A stretch of DNA of 16,765 bases from Glomus cerebriforme. Taxonomy: Eukaryota; Glomeromycota; Glomeromycetes; Glomerales; Glomeraceae. Where the stretch lies: NCBI GenBank assembly GCA_003550305.1, contig QKYT01000849.1, positions 1 through 16,765 of the forward strand. The letters run 5' to 3'. The notes below the pieces were generated by a model. The model had not been told where the DNA came from, searched no databases, and saw only the letters and a list, made by a program, of their open reading frames with translations. Below are positions 1 through 10,400 of the stretch, in pieces (position 1 is the stretch's first letter; each line of letters begins with the position of its first letter). Made by a program: the position numbers and the translations under genes.

Positions 1-78
1 AATAGGAAAAATATTGGATCTCTTTTTTATACTAGGATAAAAATCAGAAAAAATAATATAGTAAGATCTGACGATGAT

Positions 79-1823
79 ATGAACACCAGTGACGTAATTG
101 ATTTAGCTCAGGATATTATTAACAAAGTACAACATGTAATCGAAAATTATGCTGGTAAAAGTTTAAGAACAATAGGAATTGCTTATCATGATTTTGAGCA
201 ATGGCAAATTGAAGAAATGATAAAAAAAAATTCTAGGGATGAAATTTCTTACAAGGATTTATTTGACAAACTAACATTATTGAGTATCGTGGGCATTGAG
301 AATCCATTAAGGAAAGGAGTTCGTGAAGTTGTTAAAATGTGTGTAAAAGCTGGTATTAAAGTTCATATGATCACTGGTGATAATATTTTAACTGCCAAAT
401 TTAATGCTACACAATGTGGAATTTATACAGATGGTGAGGTTATGGAAGCTCCAGAATTTCATGATCATTCTGCTGAACAAATAGATCAGATATTACCAAA
501 ACTTCAAGTTCTTGCTAGATCTAATCCTGAAGATAAAAGAATATTGGTTAACCGTCTTAGAGAATTAGGTGATATTGTTGCTGTCACTGGTGATGATAAA
601 AATGATGGTCCTGCTCTAAAACTTTCTGATGTTGGCTTTTCAATGGGCATAGCTGGTACAGAAGTTACCAGGGTGGCTTCATCTATTATTTTAATGGATG
701 ATAATTTTTCAAGTATTGTCAAGGCTATTATGTGGGAAAGAAATGTAAATGATGCAGTAAAAAAATTTTTACAATTTCAACTGACAATTAATATTATGGT
801 CGTATTGCTTACATTTATTTCTGTGTCGAGCGATGATCAAAAACCCATTCTTACTGCTGTACAATTATTATGGATTAATCTTATAATGGATACTTTCGCC
901 GCTCTTGTCCTTGTAACTGATCTATCTACATTAGATTTATTAGATCGTAAACCTGAATCTAGTAATACACCTTTGATCTCTGCGGATATGTGGAAAATGA
1001 TTATCGGTCAAAATATATTTCAATTAGTGATTACTTTGTTTTTATTATATGCTGGTAAATCTATATTAAATTATGAAGAACAAGTACAGTTGCATACTGT
1101 TATTTTTAATACATTTGTATTCTTGCAAATTTTTAATGAAATCAAGTAAGTTTTTTTTTATAGTAATTATTATTTTTTTTTTTATTATAATGAAAAATAT
1201 TCATATATTCAATTGTATAGTTATCGACGGTTGTATGGTAAAATAAATGTTCTTAAAGGTGGTGCTGCATGACTGGATAGAATACAGTGGATAATATGTA
1301 TCTCTTTAGGATTACTATCAATCCCCATCAGAATTGTACTTCATTTAATTCCCGCTATTTTGGATATACTACATCCCCTCCATCTGATCTTGAGAGTGCA
1401 ATTATGCAAATACACAGTCAATTACATAATATTAAGTCACTTCAGTTAAGAGCTCATAAATCTGAACCACGTTCAAAGACAATCGTGGCAGCTGCAATGC
1501 TGCCAAGTTTACTTTCTCCTTTAGTAGAGATAAATAATGCCCAAGAAGACAACGATCTTGCTCCCCCATTAGTAGATACAAATAGTATCCAAGAAGAACA
1601 TGAGTTTACATTTCCATGGCCAAGTTTATTTTCCACTTCAGTAGATACAAATGATACCTAAGAAGAAGAAGATCTTACTCTTCCATCAGTAGATACGAAT
1701 GATACCCAGGAAAAACATGAGCTTACTGTTCCATCGCTAAGTTTATTTCCTACTTTAGTAGATACAAATGATTCCTAAGAACACGAGCATACTCTTCCAC
1801 ACCACTCGTGTTCAACACCATAG
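79..1823 (+). pseudogene. Plasma-membrane-type Ca2+ ATPase (P2B), 3' half, degenerate
   Basis: P-type ATPases of the PMCA class pump Ca2+ out of the cytosol. The first exon (79-1145) carries the end of the nucleotide-binding domain (SLRTIGIAYHDFEQW), the hinge MITGDNILTA, SNPEDKRILV, the P-domain (VTGDDKNDGPALK) and membrane helices (LLWINLIMDTFAAL; VFLQIFNEI). The intron 1146-1220 (GTAAG...TATAG) rejoins in phase to give NEIN-YRRLYGKINVLKG, the usual PMCA continuation. About 30 residues expected between that and the GGAA...IQWIICISLGLLSIP helices are missing. A TGA at about 1270 and a frameshift near 1355 follow. The tail is made of acidic repeats broken by TAA at 1659 and 1776, and the frame closes at TAG 1821-1823. 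The canonical TGDGTND is TGDDKND here, so activity would be lost. The phosphorylated-Asp DKTGT region is absent; those exons probably lie left of the window. Family call certain; pseudogene status likely. Confidence 0.88.
1524..1802 (+). repeat. Five imperfect coding repeats in the Ca2+ ATPase tail
   Basis: Five copies begin near 1524, 1572, 1641, 1689 and 1758 with GTAGATACAAATGAT-like sequence. Each encodes a variant of V-D-T-N-D-T-Q-E-E followed by an acidic stretch and a Pro. Spacing alternates between about 48 and 69 bp because of short P-S-L-F spacers. At the same codon the copies read CAA, CAA, TAA, CAG and TAA, so two copies gained stops where sisters keep Gln. Confidence 0.75.
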
Positions 1824-3237
1824 TATGTGTTTTCACAAAAACTTTAAGAAAATAATATTAATTAAAATTGTTCAGGATCCTTAAAGTGGTCAGAAAAGAA
1901 ATTTAATTAGTACTGTCAGCTTAATTTATACTGCAAAAGAAAAAAAAAAAGATATATATGAAAATATGTATGAAGCATATGATACAACATTAAACACTAT
2001 ATAGTACAATCAGTTTAGCTAGACTACCAATATTACAGAATAAGAGAGATAAAAAACCTAATAAATATAATACTAATAAATATATAATACTGAAAAATAT
2101 AAAAGATAAAATATAGCTATACGATTTTAACAAACTACTAAGCTATGATAAAAAAAAAAATGTTCATTTCAAAACAACAACGATAAAAAAAATGTTTATT
2201 TCATAACATGATAAAAAAAATCACCACAGTATGGAATATAATTTTAACTCCTACAACTTTATAAATTTATATATTTATATTTTTTTTTCTGTCATTCCCT
2301 TTATCATGTATTTTTTTTTGTAAATAATTGAGAATAAAAAACAAATATTAATTATTTCAAAAAATATTTTTTTAAACAACTATATAATATGCAAGATACG
2401 TTAGTTTAATTTTCTAATATGATAAATATACTGTATATATACAATATCTTGTAAGAAAATTCCTGTAGAATAATGGAAAAAATTTCAATAAAGGCATTAA
2501 ATAAAGTTGGTGTAATTCCTCTCATCCTTATCTACTAGTGAAGGTGAGTTTTATCAAAATAATCTTGGTAATATTCACAATTACAATAATAATGAGTTTT
2601 TTTACAATAAATGATAATGTTTTTCCTGCGCACTTGAGTGTTCCTCCTGATTATAATTATCAAACAATTCATGTCCGATGACGTTCCAAAAATAATGCTA
2701 CTATTTCTCTATCAAATTTAATGATTCTAAACAAGGAGTAATAATGAATGGCAATGAAACTTTGACATTTCACCAGAGTTATGCGAATTTGTTTTGCATT
2801 GTAGCTATATGGAATAATTATCTTTTATAAAGAAAAGTTACAATCGTCAATTAGTTTTTTTTTGCATTGAATTTGTGTGGATTTTAATTGGAAAGAATTG
2901 TACTATATTGTAAGACATGATTTTATAATAAAATATAATGAGATGTCACAAAATCTAACAAAAATTAGAAAGTTCTTTTTAGTAATTCAATAGATCATTT
3001 AGTATTATTTTTTTTTAATCGTGTAAGAACAACCAGCAAGTTTATTAATTATATAAAGTAAACCTATTTAAACAAAATACAAAGAAAATAACTATACTAG
3101 TAAATCCTGCAGAACAGAATCATCTTACCCATAGAGCAAAAAACAAAAAAAGGCATAACCAACAAGAATATCAAATTTAAAATGAACCAAAAAAAATACA
3201 AGGAAAAAAAAAGAAAGACTATCACTAATCCACAGTC
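1824..3237. other. A+T-rich intergenic region, no gene recognised
   Basis: This stretch is very A+T-rich with many A and T homopolymers and stops in all frames. A consensus-like 5' splice site (AAG/GTGAGT) occurs near 2545 and a short coding-like stretch near 2625-2740 is broken by stops. Neither could be tied to a gene. Confidence 0.6.
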
Positions 3238-3430
3238 CTACAGGTTAATCCCGTTCCATTCTGACACGTCCGGAGTAGGCAGAGCAAAAAAGGAAGCGAA
3301 AAGTTCCACAGTACTACAACCATTCTGAAATACCCATCCTATTGGAGCGTTTATTACATATGCAGACACCTAGTCATAAGAAAGTGAAAGAAGGAAGTCT
3401 CAGTGTAGCCCAAGGCAGACAGCATTAATA
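3238..3430 (-). pseudogene. Possible 3' exon remnant of an unrecognised gene
   Basis: Read on the minus strand, about 3384 down to the TAG at 3238-3240 gives an open stretch with ordinary amino-acid composition (VINAPIGWVFQNGCSTVELF and onward, ending WNGINL). It is less A+T-rich than its surroundings. Further upstream the frame continues through a TAG and a TGA (context YD-stop-VSAY and LH-stop-DFLL). That TAG could instead be the acceptor of an intron (TATGACTAG/GTG). I do not recognise the protein and see no start codon. The call rests on composition and frame length alone. Confidence 0.33.
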
Positions 3431-3605
3431 CAGATCAGGATTATGTTTATAATAATCCTTAACATCATGGGCTAATTGTTTGTATTTTCCCTTCGTGACT
3501 TTATGAAAGTGTGGGCTAATCATTTAGTATTGTTTCTTTCACATTAAATTAGAAATTTTTCAACCCTCACGTGATTTATGTTGCACAATGAGATCCTACT
3601 ACTGT

Positions 3606-3663
3606 AGCAGTATTCTAGGACATATTAATATATTAATATATTAATATGTCCTAGAATACTGCT
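3606..3663. repeat. Perfect 58-bp palindrome
   Basis: The 29-bp left arm (3606-3634, starting AGCAGTATTCTAGGACAT) is exactly the reverse complement of 3635-3663. There is no spacer, and the centre is an alternating TATTAA tract. It could extrude as a cruciform. Its outer arm sequence (ATGTCCTAG) also begins each unit of the tandem array that follows, so the two structures probably arose together. Confidence 0.95.
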
Positions 3664-3673
3664 TGTTTAAGAC

Positions 3674-3818
3674 TAATATGTCCTAGGATATTATAATCTA
3701 TCAATTAATATGTCCTAGGATGTTATAGTCTATCAATTAATATGTCCTAGGATGTTATAGTCTATCAATTAATATGTCCTAAGACATTATAATCTATTGA
3801 TTAATACGTCCTAAAGAT
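3674..3818. repeat. 32-bp tandem repeat array, about 4.5 copies
   Basis: Units start at 3674, 3706, 3738, 3770 and 3802, an exact 32-bp period. Each begins TAATATGTCCTAGGAT and ends CTATCAAT. The second and third copies are identical; the fourth and the partial fifth diverge. The first three carry the 8-bp palindrome TCCTAGGA. No coding potential is seen. Confidence 0.95.
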
Positions 3819-3931
3819 GGGGTCTATTTTTCCTCTCTGTGACCTGTTGGTTAGTAAATATGGATGGGNTGTGNNCCTGTTTGCTTGTCTTTCTAGATGT
3901 CAAAATATGGTAAAAAAATATCGTATCGGAT

Positions 3932-4216
3932 GGTGCAGTAAATTTGCATTTAATTTCGGCTGACATTATGCCATAATTTTGACTGATCTTTAGGACACGT
4001 GATTTGAGGATCCAACTCGGCGTCATGATAGTGCCATGGTAGTGACCTGAAACTGTCATGAAACTGGTGAGGAACTGGCAAGGTGCTAGTATAGTTCTAT
4101 TAATTTGCCAGTTTTAGACCTCTTATATGCCAGCTTGGATGCTGAGTTCTTATGTCCAAAGTTCTGGCCGAAATTATGGAATAGTGCTGGCCAAAATTAA
4201 CGAAATTTACTGCGCC
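3932..4216. repeat. Diverged inverted repeat, arms about 52 bp
   Basis: Arm 3932-3983 read in reverse complement aligns with 4165-4216. Shared blocks in order are AAATTATGG, ATA-TG, GCC-AAATTAA and AAATTTACTGC-CC. The two arms differ mostly by transitions and a short indel. About 180 bp lie between them. It resembles a non-autonomous transposon or an old inverted duplication; no target-site duplication was identified. Confidence 0.6.
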
Positions 4217-4399
4217 TTACTGTGTCATAATCACGTGTTCAGTTCCTCGCCAGTTCCAGGCACTTTCCCGTCACTTTCAAGTAATTTTTGAGTAACTTTC
4301 GAGGGCCTGGTTTGGTGGTCAGTTGGTCAGAGGATCAGAAGTGTAATTTGCATTATATTAATCAGCCCATATATTTTCCTTCTTGATTGCCAATCTCTT

Positions 4400-4600
4400 G
4401 ATTGCCAGATGAGGCACGAAGTGCCGAATTTGCAATCCATCATCTATTTGCTAAAGATGTGTTACAATCTATTCACTCACTTTTTAATTGCTGGTGAGAC
4501 ACATACGAAGTGTTAGTGTTGTGCCATTCTTACAATCCTGCCTTTTGTGACCCTTTTGATTGCCGAGGATGAGGCATGAAGTGCCGAATTAGTTCAGGCT
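4400..4600. repeat. Dispersed GGCACGAAGTGCC mini-hairpin repeat, three copies
   Basis: Copies lie at 4413-4425 (GGCACGAAGTGCC), about 4498-4514 (degenerate, ACATACGAAGTGTTAG) and 4573-4585 (GGCATGAAGTGCC). Each is preceded by a TTGATTGCC- or TTAATTGCTG-like lead and GATGAGG or GGTGAGA; the first and third are followed by GAATT. Each core is a 5-bp stem closing a GAA triloop. Spacing is about 80 bp. Confidence 0.7.
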
Positions 4601-5026
4601 ATATTGCTTTCATACCTTTTTTCGTGTATTCTCCTGAATCTTTCTGCCTTCCCAATCTCTTTCCTGCCTATCGGCAGTAATATCCAAAAGCATAATTTCT
4701 TATTTTATTTCTATATAATTCTACCTTTAGATACTACCAAATTTATATCCTAGTTTTCGCCTGAGCTTTTCTAGAATTCTTTCTCGTATAGTTACTACAC
4801 TGGGATACTTTGGGGTATTACTACATTGATTATTTTTAGGCATTATTATATTGATTACTTTTGGGTACAACCACTGATCCAGTATTTTGCTAACAAGCAT
4901 ATTCGCTCAAAATTTTTATTTTGAAGATTTGGAAAATTTACATGTTAATTTTATACTTAGTATTTCCAGAACGAGGCAAAAAAAATGGCTTAAAAATATA
5001 TAAAAACTTTACAATAAACTTTCTAG
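4601..5026. other. Intergenic region without a recognised gene
   Basis: The region is mixed A+T-rich sequence with repeated motifs such as TGGGATACTTTGGGTA and TTGATTACTTTTGGGTA near 4800-4870. No frame longer than a few dozen codons, RNA gene or element end was recognised. Confidence 0.5.
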
Positions 5027-5084
5027 GTATTTCGATGATCTGTCTGAAGCAGATATAGATAAGATCATCAAATTATATGGATAA
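5027..5084 (+). other. Possible terminal exon fragment of an unknown gene
   Basis: A T-rich acceptor (ACTTTCTAG) ends at 5026 and is followed by a short frame encoding YFDDLSEADIDKIIKLYG, then TAA at 5082-5084. The peptide looks like a real acidic, helical C-terminus rather than chance translation. No upstream exon could be identified, so its parent gene is unknown. Confidence 0.3.
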
Positions 5085-5135
5085 GTACTCTTAGCTGAAA
5101 TTGCCACACCTTCGCTAGAATACTTATAATATTAT

Positions 5136-6453
5136 TTATATATTTTTTTCTCGTGCAATAATACTGGCTAACTTACAATTTCTATCTTTGAACTTCTGAC
5201 CTCCGATCATATAACCCGGCCTTGGATATGCCCGAAGGTGTAAATCACTAATCTGAATGTATCGGTCACTTTTTCTTTCGGCTTGGCGCTCTATGAATTC
5301 CATATTTTTTTCCTGACTACGAACCATATAATTGCAATAAGTAATAAGGTAAGTATGGAATATATTAACATAGGTGACATTAAGAAGTCCGCAATAATAG
5401 GAATGACCGGTACTAGAGGTATTGCTTGGGTTGATGATACTGCTTCTGCGCCACCTGATTGCTTCGCAACCCCTTCTCTTGAAATAATTTTTTTGAAATG
5501 TGCTGGCCGACTATAAATGGATTGATTAGATAGGGTAACTGCCTGGTTTCTCAAAACTATCTCATCCTGGGGTAATAGTTCTTGCAAAGCCTCTAATATA
5601 TGTTCTCTGGCAAAACTTTTATCAAATTCCATAACCTTATCTTCAAGACCGTGCTTATAGATGAGGGATCTTAAATCATCACTGAGCCAACCTGGTAGTT
5701 TTTGTGATGAATCGTTCATAGGCGGAGATGGAGGATCTACTTCATTATCCTTCTTTAACACTAACTCTCGAAGACGAGAATTTTCCTCTATTAAATTTAA
5801 TCACGCCAAAGACAAAGCATCTCTTTCCTGACTGGTTATCTTATGTGTCGCTTCTATCCCTTTTTCCATGCATTCTATTTCATATTTTTTTGAATTAAAA
5901 TCCTTCTTTACCTATTCCAATTCAAGCCTGAGAGAATCAATCTCTTTGGGTTCAAATGAGTTTATTTGGGCCAGCTCCCCTCCTACTACATTCGAATCAT
6001 GAAACACCGGATCCAGTTTCAAGTCCTCCAACTTACCTTCCAATTCAACTACCTTAGTTTCGAGAGAAAGAATCTTGACCTTGTCAGCGGATGAAGCTTT
6101 TTGGGCCAAAGTTGCCTCTCTTTTCAGAGTTTTAATATTTGATTTAAGCGATTTAATTTTGGCAGTATATTTGGCTTCAAGTTCACATTAACTCTCAGAA
6201 TGAGACTTCCATTCAGAAATAAGTTGGGATCTAACTTTAGTGCTAGACGCATTTAACTGGCTAATCTTATTTCCAATATCCTCCTCTCGCTCTGAATACT
6301 CCAAATTTCCAGCCTGTAACTTTTCATTGAAGTTGATAATTTCAGAGTTAAAATCGATAGCAGTTCTTAATTTTTTTTCGAGCTCTTGCTCATATGTACT
6401 ACCCAGCCGATGTTCTCTATCTTTATATCCTTCAATGTATGCACATTAGACAT
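5136..6453 (-). pseudogene. Coiled-coil protein with one membrane segment (element gene), degenerate
   Basis: Read from the ATG at 6453-6451, the frame encodes a long charged coiled coil (segments such as ELEAKYTAKIKSLKSNIK and KVKILSLETKVVELEGKLED), then a Pro-rich linker, a globular stretch (LPGWLSDDLRSLIYKHGLED), and a hydrophobic helix of about 25 residues (SPMLIYSILTLLLIAIIWFV). After an A-homopolymer slip near 5305 a basic tail of about 55 residues continues to the stop at 5136. Damage: a one-base slip near 6440, TAA at 6188, TAG at 5912 and TGA at 5801. All three stops fit former CAA, CAG and CGA. I do not recognise a named family. The architecture suggests a membrane-anchored structural or adaptor protein, and the position suggests it belongs to the mobile element. 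The TAG at 5291 could be the true end instead. Confidence 0.6.
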
Positions 6454-6667
6454 AATCTTGGCATGGTTATATGGCAGGAAAAAAATGTGCGTAACTAAAT
6501 TTCATTTATAAGGTGTCTTTTATTTTTTCTTGTCAAAATAAAATATCAAATATTCTTTATTAAAAAACATCAGTTTTTCATTGTTTTTTATTGTTCAAAA
6601 ACCATAAATATTGTTTTTTATATTTTTTTATCATTCTAAAATATTGCTAGAAAATACTGGAGGAATT

Positions 6668-7416
6668 ATGCCTAGCCGATTTTTAAAAACTCATTATCGA
6701 TGAGGTGCTAGTATTTTAACGCCTGAGCAGATCAAAGAAATTAGATGCCTTAAAAATAAGGTTCCTGCATATATGATAGTAAGGAACTACCATATCAATA
6801 AAGATCGCGTCTCCAATATATGGGACGATTGTGAACGTCTGCAACAGAGTGGGGAATATGTATTAGTAGATATGTTACCGGAGCCATCTAACCATGACGA
6901 TACAGTTCACTTTAAGAATGATCCTCTAGATCCTCCAAATATTTCCTCAGAGAATCATGGTGAATGCAACATTGTTTTTGATAGCAAGAAAAAAAGACTG
7001 GAGGAAAGAAGTTGAAGTTTAAGTCCACGTTAGCTTTGCCAGCATCATCTATTGAGACTCAACCAATCCAGGCTTCAAAGAAGGATACAAATAATGTAAA
7101 TTTGGATGCATCGTATGAGAAGATGGTCAAAAAAAGCACAAAAATTATAGATGTAAAAAGAAGCGTTATCCTGAAAATAACTCGCCTATTCCCTAAGAAG
7201 ACTTTCGCAAAACTCATTGATTTCTGCATTGAACTTGAGAGTATTGGAAAGCTTCTTCTCAAGTTAATTTATACGAATTACCATATGCTCATAGCTCATG
7301 CATTTTTTTTTAATGTGGCATCATCACATTTAGGAGTAATGTTTGCGCAATTCACTTCGAACTTGTTCTTAACCTTATGCATGGTGACCGGAATAGTAAA
7401 ATCCTTTCCATTATAG
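6668..7416 (+). pseudogene. Helix-turn-helix DNA-binding protein (element gene), degenerate
   Basis: The ATG at 6668 opens MPSRFLKTHYR, then TGA at 6701 (CGA fits), then ASILTPEQIKEIRCLKNK followed by VPAYMIVRNYHINKDRVSNIW. This has the pattern of a tri-helical helix-turn-helix (L-x3-QI-x2-IR-x-LK ... A-x2-I-x3-Y-x-I-x3-RV-x2-IW), as in transposase, resolvase or invertase DNA-binding heads. The frame then shifts by one base in the A-run near 6985, and a Lys/Ser-rich linker leads to a second helical region (ITRLFPKKTFAKLIDFCIEL). Past about 7300 the frame, which closes at 7416, is antisense to the tail of the retropepsin gene, so the real end is probably near 7300. Likely a regulator or end-binding protein of the element; function inferred from the motif only. 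Confidence 0.55.
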
Positions 7417-10400
7417 TGGAACTTTAACTCATCTTTTTCCAATCAATTGCGCATCTGTATTTCTTGAGAAGAGAATTAGAAAATATTAGCATTGGCTTAG
7501 AATATTTCACAACTACAAAAGCTTCGTAAATGGTACATCCTGGAGCCAAGGTTATTGGTAAATCATGAACAACTCCAATGGACTCAATCAGAAGAGTAGC
7601 AATACCACTAAGATCATATTTTATAGATTTATCAATTCCATACTCCATACGTTCAACAATATCTGGTGTTACAATAGGAAGTTCAGCGCAAGAGTCCAAT
7701 GCCATGGCCAGAATTTTAAGACGTCCAATTTTGCACTTTACAGTTGCAATGCTTGTAGTAGGCTCCTTCTTCTGGATGAAATCTATCTTCATAGGACCAT
7801 CTAAAATATTCTTCTCATCTGAATCTTGAGCTGAGACAGGCTCATCTTTTTTAGCTTACTGAATTATTATGTATGGGAGATAATTCACAAATTCACTCTG
7901 AATTATTTTGCGAATAGTTTCTTCTAAAGACACCCGCCTAGTACCTTGGTTACCTTTCTCTGATGAGACATTACAGGTAGATGGTGAGTTATTATCCTGC
8001 TTTACCTTATGAGACTTCGATCCATTATTAATTTTAGAGCTTAAGGACTTATCAGAACGACCACTCTGCTCAGAGTAGTTCACTTTTTTTTTCCATAAGT
8101 TATATAAATATTCGTATCATGTTTTTCAGAGTCTGATTCAACCAAAGAATTATCAGAGTTATAATTGTTGTCCTCAGGTTTTAATATATCATCATCAGAA
8201 AAAATGGGATCAGACTGTTCATCTGCTGTAGCTATATGAACTCGACTACTCTTGGATTTGGAACCCTGGTAAGTTTAGCTAATAGGGCTTCGATTTGTCC
8301 TAATCTTTTTTTGAATCCTCCAAAAGGTAAGGATTCTGAGCGTCAGCACTGAAATGTTTTGGCACCTTTAGTATCTTTACTGGCAAATTTGGTTAAGTGA
8401 GCTTCAATTTGTTCTATTCTGTTTTTCAATCCTCCATTATTATAGTCTGAGGATTCTGAATACCGATACTGAGCTGATTTGGTATCTATAGTATCTTCTC
8501 TTATGAGTTTGGTGAGTTTGGCTAAATTAATTTTGATTACTCCTAATCTTTTTTCCAATTCTTGGTTAATATGACTATCAAAGATTGAAGCATTATTCGA
8601 ATTAATTACATTTTCAGGTAGCTGTAAGCGTTGGGCAAGTTTAGAATGCACCTGCATTGATTCTGTTAACTGTGCTTCCAAAAAAGCTATTTTGGAGTTT
8701 AACTTTTCAAAATTAGCGGAGGCTTCATTATTCTGGGGGTGTACTTGAGCCAGTTGTGCTAGTTGTGCTTGTAAAGAGGCTATTTGGGAATTTAACTTAT
8801 CAATCTCAGCTGAAGAATTATTCTGATAATTTTGACCCCATTTAAATTGGAAGCACGCTCTAGCCACATGTCTTTTAGATTTGTAAAGAATGCATCAATA
8901 CCAAGAGGACCAACAGCTCGCATCCATGTATAAAGATCGCCTAATAAGTGGTTCTTAAGGAACCCTATAGTTTGTGCATCATTATCTGCTACACCTAATA
9001 ATAAAGGTCAGATTCTTTTTTCATAAGTATCTGGCGAGTCTGTGTGTAGAAATTTTTCTTGAGTTAACCTTTGGAGTGCTGACTGCCGACTACCTATTGT
9101 TTCACGCTGATATTTTGATCTCATCCAAGCTCTTAAAGTATCTGGGGTATTGATAGGGTTATTTCTATTATATGGATCATTGACAGGAACTGGTGCATAT
9201 ATTCCTCCCATCTTGGATTTTAAAAGACCACATTTGTATGCATTGTTAAAATTTCCAGCATTTGCATTTTCAAGAGCTGTCATATGTCCTTCGGCAAATG
9301 ACCATGATTGAATCACCTTATCTAAATACTCATCTGAAGGTTCCTGCCCTACATAGGGCTTAAATTTTGCAAGACCAGATGTGATTAAATTTAATACTGG
9401 TAAACGTCTAGCTTCAGCCATGTTTGCTATCAGATTATTCTGTAGTGCTAAAATTTGTCCTTGCAAATTTAAAATATTCTGGTCTCTTTGCCTAACCACT
9501 AGCTGAAAAACAAACTTTTCACGTAGTAATTCACCAATGCGGGTTTGTTTTCTTGCTATAATGATTAACATCCTATTTACCTGGTTTTGGGCATTAGTCT
9601 GCAACTGTCGAGTATTTTGCTGAAGACGGTTAGTATCTCACTGATACAATAGCTGTTTAGCAAATTTTTCTCGCAATAATTCTTGGGTACTCCTATCTTT
9701 ATCCTGATATGAGAAATGCCAATGATGGAATTCTTTTCTCTCATTATTATAGGCCAGCATAGCCAAGTCCCGCTCTCCTTGAGCATTATCTCTTTCCCTT
9801 ACAGTTCTTTCAGCCTGAGCTCAGGATTCATCTAATAACTACTGGAATCGCAGATTTTCATTTCTCATATCCCTTAACTGCTGTATAAGAACCCGTTCCC
9901 ACTCATTTGTTTCATTTAATAAATTCTGATATTGATCCCGCTCAGCTGTAATATTTTGTAAAGTAACCTGAATAGTATTTAATGAACCTCTGATACCATC
10001 TATAATATTGGCGGGATTCTGCATAGGCGTGCCGGTCCCTCTAATGTGATTTTCAATTCAATCTAATCCTCTATTAATATTTACAATAAGATTAGCCGTT
10101 GCCATATCTAAAGCGTTTATTGAGATTTTTTTATCTATAAGAATCTGGATTCTTGTCTTAAGATGCTCAACCTTATTTTCGAGCTCTATAATTTGGCTAT
10201 CTTGAACAAATCCAGCCTCATCTTTGAATTTTTTATCTTGTAGTAAGATTTTAAGCTGTTTTCACAAATCAAATATTTCTGATTTAAGTTTCTCTATCTC
10301 TTTTTCGTGGACTATGATAGTATTATCCTGTAATGAGATAGCCCAATAACATTGCTCAAACTTCTTTACGAGAGAGCGAACTTTTTTCTCATTACTCTTA

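Noticed and set aside
504..722. Minus-strand frame of 72 codons
   Set aside because: Antisense to the conserved P-domain of the Ca2+ ATPase; a shadow.
3811..4059. Minus-strand frame of 82 codons
   Set aside because: Crosses Ns and the inverted-repeat arm; no domain and odd composition.
7565..7829. Two overlapping plus-strand frames
   Set aside because: Antisense to the retropepsin-like domain.
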